Below, one piece after another: positions 5,352 to 5,398 of a stretch of 5,398 nt of DNA. The DNA is from Spirochaetales bacterium (GTDB lineage Bacteria > Spirochaetota > Spirochaetia > DSM-27196 > SLST01), in the NCBI GenBank assembly GCA_007130265.1, contig SLST01000191.1:1-5398 (forward strand), in the 5' to 3' direction. Below the pieces are notes generated by a model. The model did no database searches. It worked only from the letters and a program-made list of their open reading frames with translations, and was not told the origin of the DNA. The position numbers were made by a program, and so were the translations under genes. How positions within the stretch are numbered: position 1 is the stretch's first letter; every line of letters begins with the position of its first letter.

Positions 5352-5398
5352 GATCGGCGCAAGCCGATGGTGGCTGATCGGCGCAAGCCGATGGTGGC
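5351..5398 (+). repeat. Two perfect 24-bp tandem repeats, each a GCAA-tetraloop hairpin, abutting the tRNA 3' end and running off the window
   Basis: 5351-5374 and 5375-5398 are identical 24-base units beginning TGATCGGCGC and ending GATGGTGGC. Each holds the perfect six-pair hairpin ATCGGC-GCAA-GCCGAT (stem arms 5353-5358 and 5363-5368; 5377-5382 and 5387-5392) capped by a stable GNRA tetraloop. The unit's end GATGGTGGC resembles the tRNA's own end GATGGC, so the array looks as if it grew from the tRNA terminus. No T tract follows, so these are not standard intrinsic terminators. The window ends exactly at a repeat boundary, so the total copy number is unknown. The unit is a multiple of three and stays open in several frames (see findings). 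Confidence 0.85.

Noticed and set aside
5344..5374. tRNA-anchored attachment site of an integrative element
   Set aside because: The repeat unit only loosely resembles the tRNA 3' end (GATGGTGGC versus GATGGC), the copies are tandem, and no integrase is visible. It cannot be excluded without the sequence to the right.
5353..5392. Intrinsic terminators after the tRNA
   Set aside because: The hairpins are stable but are followed by GGTGGC, not a T tract.
5351..5398. CRISPR array
   Set aside because: The 24-base units are contiguous with no spacers between them.

Overview
The window looks like a chromosomal segment of a GC-rich free-living spirochaete (Spirochaetales, Spirochaeta/Alkalispirochaeta-like). 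Two things point there: the left edge encodes the N-terminus of a spirochaetal FlaB-type periplasmic flagellin (MIINHNLSAMFAQRQQ...), and position 898-2706 encodes a large, helix-rich protein of the kind seen in spirochaetes (I believe the DUF5312 family, recalled and not searched). No insertion sequence, phage gene or CRISPR array is visible.

Layout. (1) 1-82, minus strand: 5' end of the flagellin gene, cut by the window edge. (2) 83-253: the divergent intergenic region. Read on the minus strand it is the flagellin leader, with a strong Shine-Dalgarno sequence, two tandem ACACGGACG motifs resembling CsrA sites, two hairpins and a weak sigma-28-like box. (3) 254-2706, plus strand: thiamine pyrophosphokinase followed with a one-base stop/start overlap by the 602-residue unknown protein. 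(4) 2700-4030, minus strand: a membrane-anchored SPFH/band-7-like protein followed with an ATGA overlap by a HIT-family nucleotide hydrolase/phosphorylase. This operon converges on the previous one with a 7-base overlap of the coding ends. (5) 4089-5242, plus strand: a small three-helix membrane protein coupled through a TTGA overlap to a type I methionine aminopeptidase. (6) 5239-5398: a textbook housekeeping promoter (TTGACA, 17 bases, TATATT) whose -35 box overlaps the aminopeptidase stop codon. It drives tRNA-Thr(UGU), whose last base is the first base of two perfect 24-base tandem repeats that run to the window end. Each repeat folds into a six-pair hairpin capped by a GCAA tetraloop.

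How the genes work together. Most protein genes are ordinary housekeeping functions packed in overlapping pairs, which suggests translational coupling. Regulation is richest at the two ends: the flagellin leader, which may be a spirochaetal version of CsrA-FliW-flagellin homeostasis, and the tRNA-plus-hairpin-repeat transcript. I see no convincing evidence of a defence system or mobile element. The unexplained items are the large unknown protein, the small membrane protein and the tRNA-abutting repeat array.
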